Below are positions 34,874 through 45,766 of a stretch of 64,000 nt of DNA, piece by piece. Every line of letters begins with the position of its first letter. Within the stretch, counting starts at the first letter, position 1. The notes under the pieces are model-generated. The model was not told where the DNA came from. It was given only the letters and a program-made list of their open reading frames with translations, and made no database searches. The stretch is taken from contig CM065814.1 in the NCBI GenBank assembly GCA_033398695.1, positions 82,912,358 to 82,976,357 of the forward strand. Direction: 5' to 3'. The position numbers and the translations under genes were made by a program. Origin of the DNA: Orobanche coerulescens (Eukaryota; Streptophyta; Magnoliopsida; Lamiales; Orobanchaceae).

Positions 34874-36059
34874 TGTTGGGTACCAAATCGGATATTTGCG
34901 CCGTTTTGTGCGGAAGCGTAAATAAATTGCGGAAATAAATCACACAAAGATTTATAGAGGTTAGGCTATTAACGAAGCCTACGTCCTCTCTCGATGTATC
35001 TTTTTCTTTAGGATTAAGATCAAAACCTCTACGCCTCTCTTCTATCGGTCGAGGGATTACCGTTACAAGCTCGTCTTCTATCGGTCCGAGTAAAACCATT
35101 TTTCCTTTTCTATTGGATAAGGAATCAACCACTCTAGCTTTCTATCAGTACTAGATAAACCTTACTAAGATAGCGATTGTGATTCTAACAATGCCGGATC
35201 CTTGATCCTAATAACACCGAATCAAATCGTATCTTTTCTTTTTCTCGCTCGTGTATAATGTTGAATGTATAAACACTAAAACTAACAATATAAGCTCCAT
35301 ATTATAACAACAATGTAAGTATATGATTCTCAGATGTATATCTCATTTGCTTGAAGTTGTTGTTCTCAAACAATACCATAGGAATGGTATTTATAGGCAT
35401 TTTCCTCAAACTAGCCGTTGCTGGCTGTTTTGACTTGCTAGCTTTCGCTAGCCTTCTTTTGTAGCGTGCGCTAGATCTTTCCAGTTTCAGTCTAGTAGCT
35501 TCGTTTCTTCTTTAGCGTATGTTATGCCTTCTGCCTTACGTACGTAACCTTCTTGTATTAGCGTGCGTTAATAACACATTGTAGCGTGCGCTAATCCAAT
35601 ATATCCGTTGCATGGATTGTCAAAGTATCCGTTTGATATGCTGACTTTGACCTGCTTTTCCCAACGTTCTGATTGACTTGATTCAAACTTCTTAGCGTGC
35701 GCTACTCATACTTTGTAGTGTGCGCTAATGCTGACTTCATTGCATACGTTATTCTGTGTTTGAATTCCTTCACAATGGTAACAAGGCCCGATAGCGTGCG
35801 TTAATGATACCGTGTAGCGTGCGCTATCCCATCAGCTAACTTCACTTCAGCTAACTTCGAACTCGGCTGAAATGCAGATTACTCCTCGTTAGCGTGCGCT
35901 AACCTATATGAATTAGCGTGCGCTAATGCAGTCCAGATTGCAACTTTTTGCGTCTTTGTCTGCATCGTCGTTTTGCTTCGCCTTAATGTTGTTTTGTTGT
36001 TTAGCAACTTTAATCATCAAAACACAAATTAAATAATGTGTGGAATAAATATTCCAACA
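34874..36059 (-). repeat. Copia 3' LTR
   Basis: 1186 bp, near-identical to 38060-39245, with TG...CA ends. Confidence 0.95.
35388..35928 (-). promoter_or_regulatory. TTAGCGTGCGCTAA cluster and TATA box, copia 3' LTR
   Basis: TATAAATA on the - strand (35388-35395) is preceded by about thirteen sites with arms TAGCG and CGCTA around TG (for example 35889-35903 and 35914-35926), scattered over 500 bp. These are nearly the same sites as in the gypsy element B LTR. Confidence 0.6.
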
Positions 36060-36074
36060 ATCTCCCCCTTTTTG
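36060..36074 (-). other. Copia polypurine tract
   Basis: On the - strand CAAAAAGGGGGAGAT abuts the 3' LTR. Confidence 0.75.
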
Positions 36075-36464
36075 ATGATTAAAAAACAACTCTTGAATTG
36101 GATAAAACCTGAAAAAATAATATATGTATATTTCTACGAATCAAAGTTTTCGGCTTTGATCGTTTCGTTAGTTTCTCCAATCCTTATTTCTTTTCGACAT
36201 CTCCTTTATTTTTCGACTCTCTCGTTTTTCATTTTTCAATTTTTCAACTCCCCCTATTTGTATGCTTTTCTTTTCTTTTCGATTTCTTCGATTTTTCTCA
36301 TTTTTATCTCAATTCATGATCTTCTCCCCCTTTTTGTCTTCATCAAAAAGTGTAAAAAAAATATAGAGTATATCGAAATATAAATATGCATGATACAAAT
36401 GAATATGCATTAAGCAAAAATACTCCCCCTGAAAGTATTATCTCCTTCTCCCCTTTTTAAAAAA

Positions 36465-38002
36465 TTAAGTTTTGGGGATCCAACCGATAGTTGGTTTTTG
36501 TTTTGAAATGTGAACGATATTTGAAACGATTGTTCCTTTAGGAACCCAAATTTTCTTAATTTTTATCGTCCGGCGAGGGCTTTTGCAATTTGAAACGTGA
36601 TGCCCGATTTTCAAACATTTTTCGCATCGGGGTATTTTGAAATTGATGGATTCGTTTTTCGAATGTGGTTTGAATCTTAACCCCTCTTTATTTAGAGTAT
36701 ATTTTTGAACACATAACATTTGTTCAAATTTATCGTTGCCGCATGAGAATTATTTGTCAAAATTTTTAGTTCATCTTGAACCTTTAAAAGATCATTCTTT
36801 AAAATATTCTCGTTTTCAATGCATTTCGAATGATCGATTTCAATAAATTTCCCTTTTTCAAGTATTTTGGAATTTTCAATTTCCAAAGTTTTATATTTAG
36901 ACTTGAGGGATTTAATTTCATTTAAAGCATTTTGATAGTCCGTATGTAATAACTCGAATGCTTCAAAGAGTTCATCGTAGGAGTTACTTACTTGGCTTTC
37001 GACGTCGCTATCGTCGAATGAACTTCGGGCCATGAGCGCGAGATTATTTTGATCAAGAAAATCTTTATCGGGATCTTCGTCGCTCCATGTTGCGATTAAA
37101 ACTTCCTTTTGCTTTACTCGACAGTTTTTGGCGAAGTGGCCTGGTTTACCACATAATCGACAAGTGTTGTCGGGTTTCTTTGATTCCCCAGCTTGAATGT
37201 CCTTCTTTCTCCGGTTTAATAAGTGTTGGAACTTATTAATATTCTTGGCATAATATGCCATTTCTTCGTCGCTGTCGTCCACCGGAATTTCTTCTTTCTT
37301 TCTCGGCACCTTAGCCTTGAAGGCTATCGACCTTTCCTTCGGTTTTGGTTTGGCATTCCGAGATTTTAGAACAATCTCGTAGTTGATAAGAGAGCCAACG
37401 AGAGCACTAAAATCGAGAGTATTTAAATCTTTGGATTCCATTATTGCCGTAACCGTACCGTCCCATTCTCGAGGTAGTGATCGGAGAATTTTCTTTACTT
37501 TCTCACTACTCGAAAGTGGTTTTCCGAAACATGCTAATCCATTAGTGATGACCGAGAATCGGTCGAGCATAATTGAGATGGATTCGTCGTCCTTCATTTG
37601 GAATAATTCATAATCATGAAGGAGCATGTTTATCTTCATCTCTTTGACTTGAGACGTACCTTCGTGTGTTACCTCAAGCATTTTCCAAATCTCTTTGGCA
37701 CTATCACATGATGATATCCAGTTGTGTTCTTCCGGATTTAAGGCACAATAAAGGAGTTGAGTTGCCTTACAATTGAAATGGTCGTTTTTCCAATCGGAGT
37801 CGTCATATTCTTCAAAATTTTTAAGCGTACCGTTGGAATTCATTGGAATTTTTGGACCAAGACAAATTACCTTCTAAAGTTCGATGTCGTAAGCTCGAAT
37901 GAATATCGACATCTTCTTATTCCAAGTCATGAAGTTCGCGCCATAAAAAAATGGTGGTCGGTTGAGAGCAAGGCCTTCGGATGGAGAGATTTGAAACACC
38001 AT
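36465..38002 (-). pseudogene. Copia gag (UBN2-type with two zinc knuckles), nearly intact
   Basis: The likely start is the ATG at 38002 (MVFQISPSEGLALNRPPFFY). A single TAG interrupts the frame at 37874-37876 (IELWKV-type block). A 383-codon open stretch then runs from 37843 with the UBN2-type capsid fold (EIWKMLEVTHEGTSQVKEMK) and the zinc knuckle CRLCGKPGHFAKNC at about 37155. An acidic linker and a coiled-coil-prone segment follow (LKSKYKTLEIENSKILEK). Near 36690 a 2-bp insertion shifts the frame into the C-terminal part, with a second knuckle CEKCLKIGHHVSNC and KKIWVPKG as in Sirevirus gag-pol. The product is the nucleocapsid precursor of virus-like particles. Only one stop and one frameshift separate it from an open gag. 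Confidence 0.88.
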
Positions 38003-38045
38003 TTTGGATCTTCTCCTCGGATGTTAAGCCGCGTATTGGAGTACC

Positions 38046-38057
38046 GCTCTGATACCA
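38046..38057 (-). other. Copia primer-binding site
   Basis: TGGTATCAGAGC on the - strand, 2 bp from the 5' LTR (38060), complementary to initiator Met tRNA. Confidence 0.88.
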
Positions 38058-38059
38058 AT

Positions 38060-39245
38060 TGTTGGGTACCAAATCGGATATTTGCGCCGTTTTGTGCGGA
38101 AGCGTAAATAAATTGCGGAAATAAATCGCACAAAGATTTATAGAGGTTCGGCTATTAACGAAGCCTACGTCCTGTCTCGATGTATCTTTTTCTTTAGGAT
38201 TAAGATCAAAACCTCTACGCCTCTCTTCTATCGGTCGAGGGATTACCGTTACAAGCTCGTCTTCTATCGGTCCGAGTAAAACCGTTTTTCCTTTTCTATT
38301 GGATAAGGAATCAACCACTCTAGCTTTCTATCGGTACTAGATAAACCTCACTAAGATAGCGATTGTGATTCTAACAATGCCGGATCCTTGATCCTAATAA
38401 CACCGAATCAAATCGTATCTTTTCTTTTTCTCGCTCGTGTATAATGTTGAATGTATAAACACTCAAACTAACAATATAAGCTCAATATTACAACAACAAT
38501 GTAAGTATATGATTCTCAGATGTATATCTCGTTTGCTTGAAGTTGTTGTTCTCAAACAATACCATAGGAATGGTATTTATAGGCATTTTCCTCAAACTAG
38601 CCGTTGCTGGCTATTTTGACATGCTAGCGTGCGCTAGCCTTCTTTTGTAGCATGCGCTAGATCTTTCCAGTTTCAGTCCAGTAGCTTCGTTTCTTCTTTA
38701 GCGTATGTTATGCCTTCTGCCTTACGTACGTAACCTTCTTGTATTAGCGTGCGTTAATAACACATTGTAGCATGCGCTAATCCAATATATCCGTTGCATG
38801 GATTGTCAAAGTATCCGTTTGATATGCTGACTTTGACCTGCTTTTCCCAATGTTCTGATTGACTTGATTCAAACTTCTTAGCGTGCGCTATTCATACTTT
38901 GTAGCGTGCGCTAATACTGACTTCATTGCATACGTTATTCTGTGTTTGAATTCCTTCACAACGGTAACAAGGCCCGATAGCGTGCGTTAATGATACCGTG
39001 TAGCGTGCGCTATCCCATCAGCTAACTTCACTTCAGCTAACTTCGAACTCGGCTGAAATGCAGATTACTCCTCGTTAGCGTGCGCTAACCTATATGAATT
39101 AGCGTGCGCTAATGCAGTCCAGATTGCAACTTTTTGCGTCTTTGTCTGCATCGTCGTTTTGCTTCGCCTTAATGTTGTTTTGTTGTTTAGCAACTTTAAT
39201 CATCAAAACACAAATTAAATAATGTGTGGAATAAATACTCCAACA
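38060..39245 (-). repeat. Copia 5' LTR
   Basis: 1186 bp copy of 34874-36059, ending at the CTTTC duplication. Confidence 0.95.
38574..39112 (-). promoter_or_regulatory. TTAGCGTGCGCTAA cluster and TATA box, copia 5' LTR
   Basis: Same layout as the other LTR, with the TATA box at 38574-38581 and sites up to 39112. Several differences between the two LTRs fall within these sites and are mostly C/T or G/A. Confidence 0.6.
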
Positions 39246-39250
39246 CTTTC

Positions 39251-39401
39251 CAAAATGGCTACAACTGAGAACGTTAATCCATTGGTCATTTACACTAACC
39301 AGCCAACGTTTGAAAGGATAAAGATCTTGGCCATAGAACGCAAAGAGAGAAGCTGGATAGACGACTACAAGGGACACTCAACAGGCCGAGTTAAAGACTA
39401 A
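39251..39401 (+). pseudogene. Tat element RNase H-integrase linker fragment
   Basis: The frame resumes after the copia duplication (KMATTENVNPLVIYTNQP, ERKERSWIDDYKGH), matching the linker between archaeal RNase H and integrase in Tat elements. It ends at TAA 39399-39401. No integrase zinc finger or DDE core follows, so integrase has been deleted. Confidence 0.7.
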
Positions 39402-39839
39402 GACACCTAACTCGAATCCAGTTCTAAACAATTAAATCAAGTTTGATTGACGATATGCCGATCACGGATAGACGATCCCCGACCTATCTACACTTGGCTC
39501 GTACTGGCTAAAGTGATCATAAATAAACTAAGGTATACATCTCGGCCTTACCCCGATGTAGAGGGATCTCCTTTGACAAGTATGAGCATCTCGTAATACG
39601 AGGTAGAAAACTTGAGCATAAACCGCGTACCAAGAGTACAGAAAGAAACATGGCGAAACACCCAAATCCGGTCAAGAAGAATATAGAAAAAACATGAAGA
39701 CCCCGATAAAACAACCGGGCTCAGACATTATAAGTATTCAAATGAGATTGCATTATCCTAGCCGAATCGGCTTACAATCCATCCAAAAACAGAAAAATTG
39801 AACTATCCTAGTCAGGCGCCATCCTCTTCCTCGGCCTGT

Positions 39840-42218
39840 GCTATCAACTCGTCAAAATTTTATCTTGAGGAATCGAAGGATCCCATACTGGCTTCCCTTA
39901 CTGAGAATCCCTAGCCCTTATGTTCTTAAGAGCATTCTCATAGTACGGGATCATAGGATGAGCTGCCCTGGCTTTGGCACTGTAAGGATCCTGGACGAAG
40001 AGTTGGGTGAGCTTCTTCAAAGGTACCTCGACTTCAAGGTCAATGTAGAGGAGCTGAGATAAATTGGACCAGGCATCACCGTAGACCGAGCCCACTTCAT
40101 CAGCCAAGTCATCCCGATACTATTTACTCTTTTGGTACCGCTCGACGGCAGCCTCCTCTTTGCCAGGCAAGCTCTCCTCAAAGAAGGCTAGCCTCTCATC
40201 CGCGGCATTCTTCTTCAAACACCAAGAGACCGGCCCTCTTTCTCTGTGCCTCGGCCTCAGCAATCTCCCAAGCGGACTCAGATTGCAGCAAAGCCTCTTT
40301 TAATTTCTCCAAGTCATCCAGAGCAGACTTTTTAGCACAGCCTCCTGCATCAAGGCATCGTGAGAAGCCATTTCCTTCTAGAGGGCTTCAACCTTCTCAG
40401 TGAGCTTGACGGAGGATTCATGGGTCGACTTGGCCGCCACCTCATTCTTATGCGCCAGATCCACGACCTGCCTGAATACCGCATACTCATGCTGGGCTAT
40501 GGAGGCAAACTACAAAAAGAAAACAAACTTAGTTCAAGCATATTGCAGAAAAGATTGCAAAGGATGAAAGACCGAGGCGGGATAACAGTACCTCACTAAG
40601 AATCAAGCCCTTCCTGTTGAAAAGCTAAAGCGAGCTCGGCTTGTCGGCAACAAGTTTCTTGATATAAGACCTGTTCATAGCGCGCTTGATCACAGTCCCT
40701 CCGAGCTTTAGGGTGGCCCTAGAACGAGCCGTCGAATCAAACCCAGACATGATGGGCGCAACAGTAAAGGAGTCAACCATGCTTTTGATCTCGGCATCAT
40801 AAAGGACCAACGCCGAGACTGAACCCTGTGATAGGGGAACAACTCTTTTTTGAGAAGGCTCTTCTCGATCCCAGCCTCTCTCTTCCCTCTGCCTCTTTTG
40901 ACTTGGGCGCTTTTCCACCTTAACTTCCGCCCTTCACTCTTGGCTTGGTTCTGGAGAGTGCCCTTGGCTAAGACTTTGAGCTCGCGTTGGAGAAGGGAAA
41001 GCCTCCTTAGCAGGCCCCTCATCAACCTCAGCCTCATGCTCGGATGGTACTCCAGCTTGAGCGAGGGGTGGCTCCTTTGGAAGCGAAGACTCCCCCTTAT
41101 CTTGAAACTCTTTTTCCGAGCCTCCATGTCGGCATGCCTCTTCTCAGCTCCCCTCAACCGGGACAACCTCTTCTTCTTAAGAGCTGCCATGACCGGGTCA
41201 ACGTGCTCCTCATCAACCTTCTGGATGTCCTCCATTGAGAGATCTGCACCAAAATATGAGACAGGAGGAAAAATGAAAGCATGTATGAAGAAAATTACAT
41301 CCTATGTTGTCCACGGCTTGTAAGCACTTGTCCCCCTCGGTCCTGCAAGTCGCATAGTCCTCATGAAAGACAAAATTGGGATGAACAACCCAGTCAGGAA
41401 ACTGAGTCCCCCTTTGGACTTCGACCAAAGGTCTAACCCCAGTTATGGGCCCCCTCATTAGGCCGGCCTGAGCATGGTACTGAAAATCCATCTCCAGTTC
41501 GGCCTAGTTAAGAATGGCAATGGATGAGAACTGCTCCAGCTTCGCAACCAAATCGGCACTCCAGTCCAGCTCATGAACGCGCATAGACTGATGCGGTGAA
41601 TTAACGGGTGCCGTAAACTCCCATCCATGCCGACTCTCGACCTTGATCACGTGCCTGTTCCAACCAGTGACCTTATTGATGGTATTTGAAATGGGGGCCA
41701 TGAGCTTGGGTTTGTTGGGGTCGGACTTAATAGTGATGGTTATAGTTTTGGAGTTGTAGGACGAGTTGAAAGAGTGATAGAAGACAGCATGGCTCGAAGC
41801 CGAGAGTACGGCACAAGATAATAAAGGCGGTGAGATATCTGACCGCACTGGGACCGAGGTGGGCTGGGACATTCTCCTAATCTTCCAATAATTGATTGAT
41901 GAAAGGGTCCAAGGGCAGCCTCAGACCGAGGTGAAACAGTTTGAAGTAAAAAGGGATGAGGGCGTCACTATAATAAAAAGTCTTAGCTTCATGCTCGTCG
42001 GCGAAAGGAGTGGCCAAACTATGGTAGAGCCTATACTCATTCTTATCCACCTCATACGTGGTATAAATCTCTTCAAGCATCTCATCCCCACCTTTGGGAT
42101 TCTTAGGACAAGAGGAGCTTCCCGGGTGTATCTAGTCTTTGCCTCGGCTCCGTCTTGAGCCGATAACTTCAGAGTCTAACTCCCCGATGGGCCTGTTAGA
42201 AGTACTCTCCCCAGCCAT
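39840..42218 (-). pseudogene. Tat antisense ORF (putative gypsy-type transposon, Transposase_28-like)
   Basis: The frame starts at ATG 42218 (MAGESTSNRPIGELDSEV) with a TAG after about 28 codons. The conserved block ALIPFYFKLFHLGLRLPLDPFINQLLED is at about 41970-41880. It is followed by TGWNRHVIKV at about 41660, a basic coiled-coil-rich middle (41235-40625), and a C-terminal part ending near 39898. It runs opposite to pol and lies between pol and the expected 3' LTR, as the antisense ORF of Grande-like Tat elements does. The function is unknown in the family. It is broken here by several stops. Confidence 0.7.
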
Positions 42219-42258
42219 ACCTGTAGAAGAGGACAAGGGATTAGTGTTATGTAATTTC

Positions 42259-43609
42259 TGTGACGCAAGTGCACGTTGTCGTAAACAAGTAATAAAGTAA
42301 TGAGAAAAGTATCGTTCCCTCGAGGACTGATGTGCTAACTTCCAATTTATTAGTATTATTAATTTTATTCGAACGACCAAAATTTTTTGGTTGAATAATT
42401 ATTAATAACTAAATATTTCGAGAAACTAAAATAAATACGAAAATCAATTATCTGATAAAAAGAGATCAAATAGGAGAAGACTCTAGGATTAAGAATTCAC
42501 CTCGATTAATTTGAATTAATCTTGAATTATATAATTTATGTATTTTCTCAATTTATTGAAAGCGAATAGTATCTAAATTAATCTAATTCCCCTTCCGAGG
42601 TTAGTAGAGTTTTCCAAAGCGAATAATTCACTCTATTCCTAGGTGAGTTAATTTGACATTAGCCAAAAAGTTCTATAATCTTCAAAACAGCGATGCTTCA
42701 TAATTCTTATGAGTATATTCCTATCTCACAAGATAAAATGGTTTTCTCTCAATTATCACTTCTTACTATTCTCTTCCGATTCAAGTAACGCAGTTAGAAC
42801 AATTCAATCATCGGCCACACAATTGAAAGCATTAAGAACAATTGGGGAAAACTCAATCGAAAAGGGAAAAATATCAATAATGTAAAAATTAAGAATCAAT
42901 CCATCATAAACTCGGTTTTATCTCAATCCTAGAATAAAGGGGTCTAGCCCGACATGCTATAAAGCAATCCACAAATACTTGAATTAAGCATAAGGATGAA
43001 GAAATTCAAACACGATTGAAGAACTTGTCTTCTTCCGTTCTTTAGCCTTCGTTCTCTGCTGCTAGGTATTCTCCTCTTATTTCTTCGACGATTTCTTTTC
43101 TGACCTTCACTGCGCTTTTATAACCTTTTGTCCTCCAAAACGCGTCTGAGGATTAGGTCTAATCCGCCTCCAAAATAGCCAAAATCGCTAGGTCAGATCA
43201 GGATTCCCGCCGCTGTGGCCCGCGGCCCGGCTTAAGTGTGCCGCGACCCTAGTCGTCCAGCCGCCAGTGCCACAGGCGAGAAAATCATTATGGGCCGAGC
43301 CCTCGTCCCATTGCCCGGGCACAGGCGAAAATCATTACGGGCCGCGGCCCGTAGAGAGTGTGCCGTGGCCCCCGGTATAGTTTGTGCCGGTTTGCTTTGT
43401 GTTGTGCCTGTGACGCGGCCCAGATTCGGTGCGATGCGGCCCTCAATCGAAAAATGTCGTTTTTGGCCCGTTTTTCTACATTCGAGCTTCAGGACTCTAA
43501 TTTCCTTCAAAATATGCAAACGTCATGCATTAGGAGCTCATTTTTACAGAATTAAACCAAAATAAGGATAAAATAATGACAATAAAGCGCACAAAAATAA
43601 CATGTAACA
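42259..43609 (-). repeat. LTR of the Transposase_32-like element
   Basis: The limits come from TGTGACGC at the left and TGTAACA before the C-rich tract at the right. The partner LTR is not in the window, so the ends are estimates (a 2-bp alternative start is at 42261). Confidence 0.65.
43115..43450 (-). promoter_or_regulatory. GGGCCGCGGCCC cluster and TATA box
   Basis: On the - strand TATAAAAG (43115-43122) is preceded by a GC-rich stretch, 43210-43445, in an otherwise AT-rich LTR. It holds the perfect 18-bp palindrome TACGGGCCGCGGCCCGTA (43336-43353) and about six degenerate relatives such as GGGCCGAGCCC and GTGCCGTGGCCC. Confidence 0.5.
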
Positions 43610-45103
43610 AATACCCCCAAACTTAAGTATTTGCTTGTCCTCAAGCAAAAATCAATTTCAAACAAAAAACAAGTATCGTGGATAATCGTGCAACCCATAG
43701 TGCTCAACTAATTTATACTACCCTGAAAACTCAAAGAATAATGCGCATAACGTACTGGTGAGTCACATTACGGGCAATGATTCCTCGAGCTACCCATTTT
43801 TAGTGCTAATCTCTGCCCATAAAGGAAATCAAGGCTCAAAGATCAACAAACGTGGAGTGAGCCGACCGACAATATGAATGTTGTGGTTATAACAAGCTAA
43901 TTCGCCCAGTCCCACAGCCTCGTGGCAAAAACATAAGAATTTCAGCAAAAATGACATTCTCCGGACAACACTCCCTTTTATTTAATGACTATTATGACTC
44001 AAGTTAACCACTAGGTTTCGACTCCTGGGATGTTTCGTCGGAAGAACCCTAGGGTGGATTTCCATTCTCAGGTATTGGGGAACCATTTGACGTAAGAGAC
44101 ACTCATGTGGCTCATGAATGCTCCTAGTTACTAAGTCTCCCTCTACAGCAGAGAAGAAACTCGAGTATCTATACCCGCACGTATGATTCAAGGTTGCTGT
44201 TTTATGCGAATGTAAATGACGAGTCACGTGAATACATTCAGTTACTTGGCTTCCTATCATCGGGGATGCAAATTTTTTTTTCTGATCAATAACTCAATCA
44301 CTTACACATGTCTATTTAAGGTCGTCGTTTTACGCAAATGTAAACTACGGGTCACGTGAATACACCCGGTTACTAGACTTCCAATCCTAGAACATGTCAG
44401 GCTGTTCATATTTTTGGGAATTAAAACTGTCTGAACCAATGTCTAAATGTAGGTACTTAGTTCCATGCTTACAAGGCCAATGACACTAGGCGACTCGCTA
44501 GATGAATAGTGCAATCAAACATATATACGGGGGCTTGAGTAATGCGAATACTATAAACACGCCTGTCTCATTTCCTGAGTGCCAAGGTTACCATAATGAC
44601 GCAAAAATCAGACCAAAATGAGTAATCGAGCATAGAAATAGCATAATGTGAACTCGACTAGACTTATCCATTTCTTCAAATAGAAATCAGTATCATATAT
44701 TCGGTTTTACACAAGGCTGCACGACATACTCATGAATGTAAACAATATCCAGAATACGATAGAAGACAAGCAAGACAACTAAATAAATAACAACTAAAAA
44801 TTAACCCCCCAAACTTGAGAAGTACATTGACCCCAATGGACGACAAATAAGAATAAGCAGTAAAAGACAGGTCAAGTACTCCCTGAGGAAAACTCAGGCA
44901 ATGGCATCAGCCTCATCCGGTGAAGGTGCAGGTGGCCTAGTCGGAGGGATGAATGGTCCGTATGGGTGAAGGATATGGCCCGTCCACACAACTAAGTAAT
45001 CCCGATGGTAAGCATCCCTTGCAGCTAAGCGCCTCTCTGCACGCCGATTGGCTCGGCGGACCTACTCGTACATCTCCTGTCGCACGGCTGCGATCACACT
45101 GTC
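43610..45103 (-). other. Polypurine tract and noncoding interior of the Transposase_32-like element
   Basis: AATACCCCCAAACTTAAG at 43610-43627 is the likely plus-strand primer (purine-rich on the - strand). CTTGTCCTCAAGCAA follows. The rest up to 45103 has only short frames. Two similar segments contain GGTCACGTGAATACA(C/T)-type wording near 44220 and 44350, a diverged tandem repeat. Confidence 0.5.
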
Positions 45104-45766
45104 TCACTCTGCTCGCATCTCCTCCCTCAGGCTATCGAACATCACCTGTAATATGTGATCTCTCGCTGGGGGTGGAGCAGACTCAGTCTGATCTTCTGTA
45201 TCAGTCGTCGGCTCATGAGTAAGCAGAAGGGTCTCTGAGGTAGGCGAATGCTCGTGTGGCTCATTCAAAAGAAAGCCTCGTCCGCGCGGGTGTGCTCGTG
45301 CGCCTCCCCACTGGTAAAAATGGGAGATGGTGCGACGGTCAATCGGACCTTGGGGTGCGATGGTGGGCTCATCATCCGACCAGACCACACCCGACTGGCG
45401 ACATAAGGCGCAGATCAGAGAAGGATGCTTTAGTCCCATATTGGCGCCTCCCTTGATGCATTGTAGAATGGAACGGGTCAGATGTGGGGCCACATCAAAT
45501 CTAAGACCAGACATGATGGCATAGAGCAGTCGGGTGCGGGGAAGTAAGACCGAGCGTATCTATGAAGAAGGGTCGATCCGCGAGCAAAGGAAGTAAAGCC
45601 ACGCTCGTCCTAGCCGACTCAGCCGTGAGCTCTTAAAGAAGAAGGCCGCAGACCCCGGGACATGTGTTTCCCAAATAGAACCTGGATGAGTAAGTGCTTC
45701 CAACAATGCCTCCCTCGTGAGGCCACCCATCGTAGTCAGGAACGTCGATTCATCTACCTCGGGTAA
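45104..45766 (-). pseudogene. Transposase_32-like protein, main part
   Basis: The frame reads VDESTFLTTMGGLTREAL, then RAWLYFLCSRIDPSS, a TAG at 45560, IRSVLLPRTRLLYAIMSGLRFDV and HPSLICALCRQSGVVW. This is the pattern of the putative plant transposon protein domain (Transposase_32). A Pro/Thr-rich tail and DSLREEMRAE follow, ending at TGA 45104. The N-terminus was displaced to 63771-63927 by the array. The function of the domain is not known; it is common in non-autonomous plant LTR elements. Confidence 0.72.

Larger units (their letters stand above)
34874..39245 (-). mobile_element. Gag-only Ty1/copia element (TR-GAG type, Sirevirus-like)
   Basis: The LTRs 34874-36059 and 38060-39245, both 1186 bp, start TGTTGGG and end CCAACA. 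They are flanked by the perfect duplication CTTTC (34869-34873 and 39246-39250). The 2-kb interior holds only a copia-type gag on the - strand, a Met-tRNA primer site and a purine tract. No protease, integrase, RT or RNase H is present. I count about two dozen differences between the LTRs by eye, mostly transitions, so it is a recent insertion. Mobilisation must have been in trans. Confidence 0.93.
32008..42258 (+). mobile_element. Tat/Retand-type Ty3/gypsy element, deleted and split
   Basis: A probable 5' LTR, a tRNA-Asp-type primer site, RT, RNase H, a second archaeal-type RNase H and an antisense ORF after pol follow the order known from Tat-lineage elements such as Grande and Retand. Gag and protease are missing between about 32960 and RT. 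Integrase is missing after 39402. It is interrupted by the copia element at 34874-39245 and by the Transposase_32-like element from 42259. The 3' LTR is not in the window. Confidence 0.82.

Noticed and set aside
40625..41323. Basic coiled-coil host protein on either strand
   Set aside because: It lies within the Tat antisense ORF remnant. The + strand frames there are shadows.
43236..43565. GC-rich + strand frame of 109 codons
   Set aside because: It is caused by the GGGCCGCGGCCC cluster in the Transposase_32-like LTR and has no domain.
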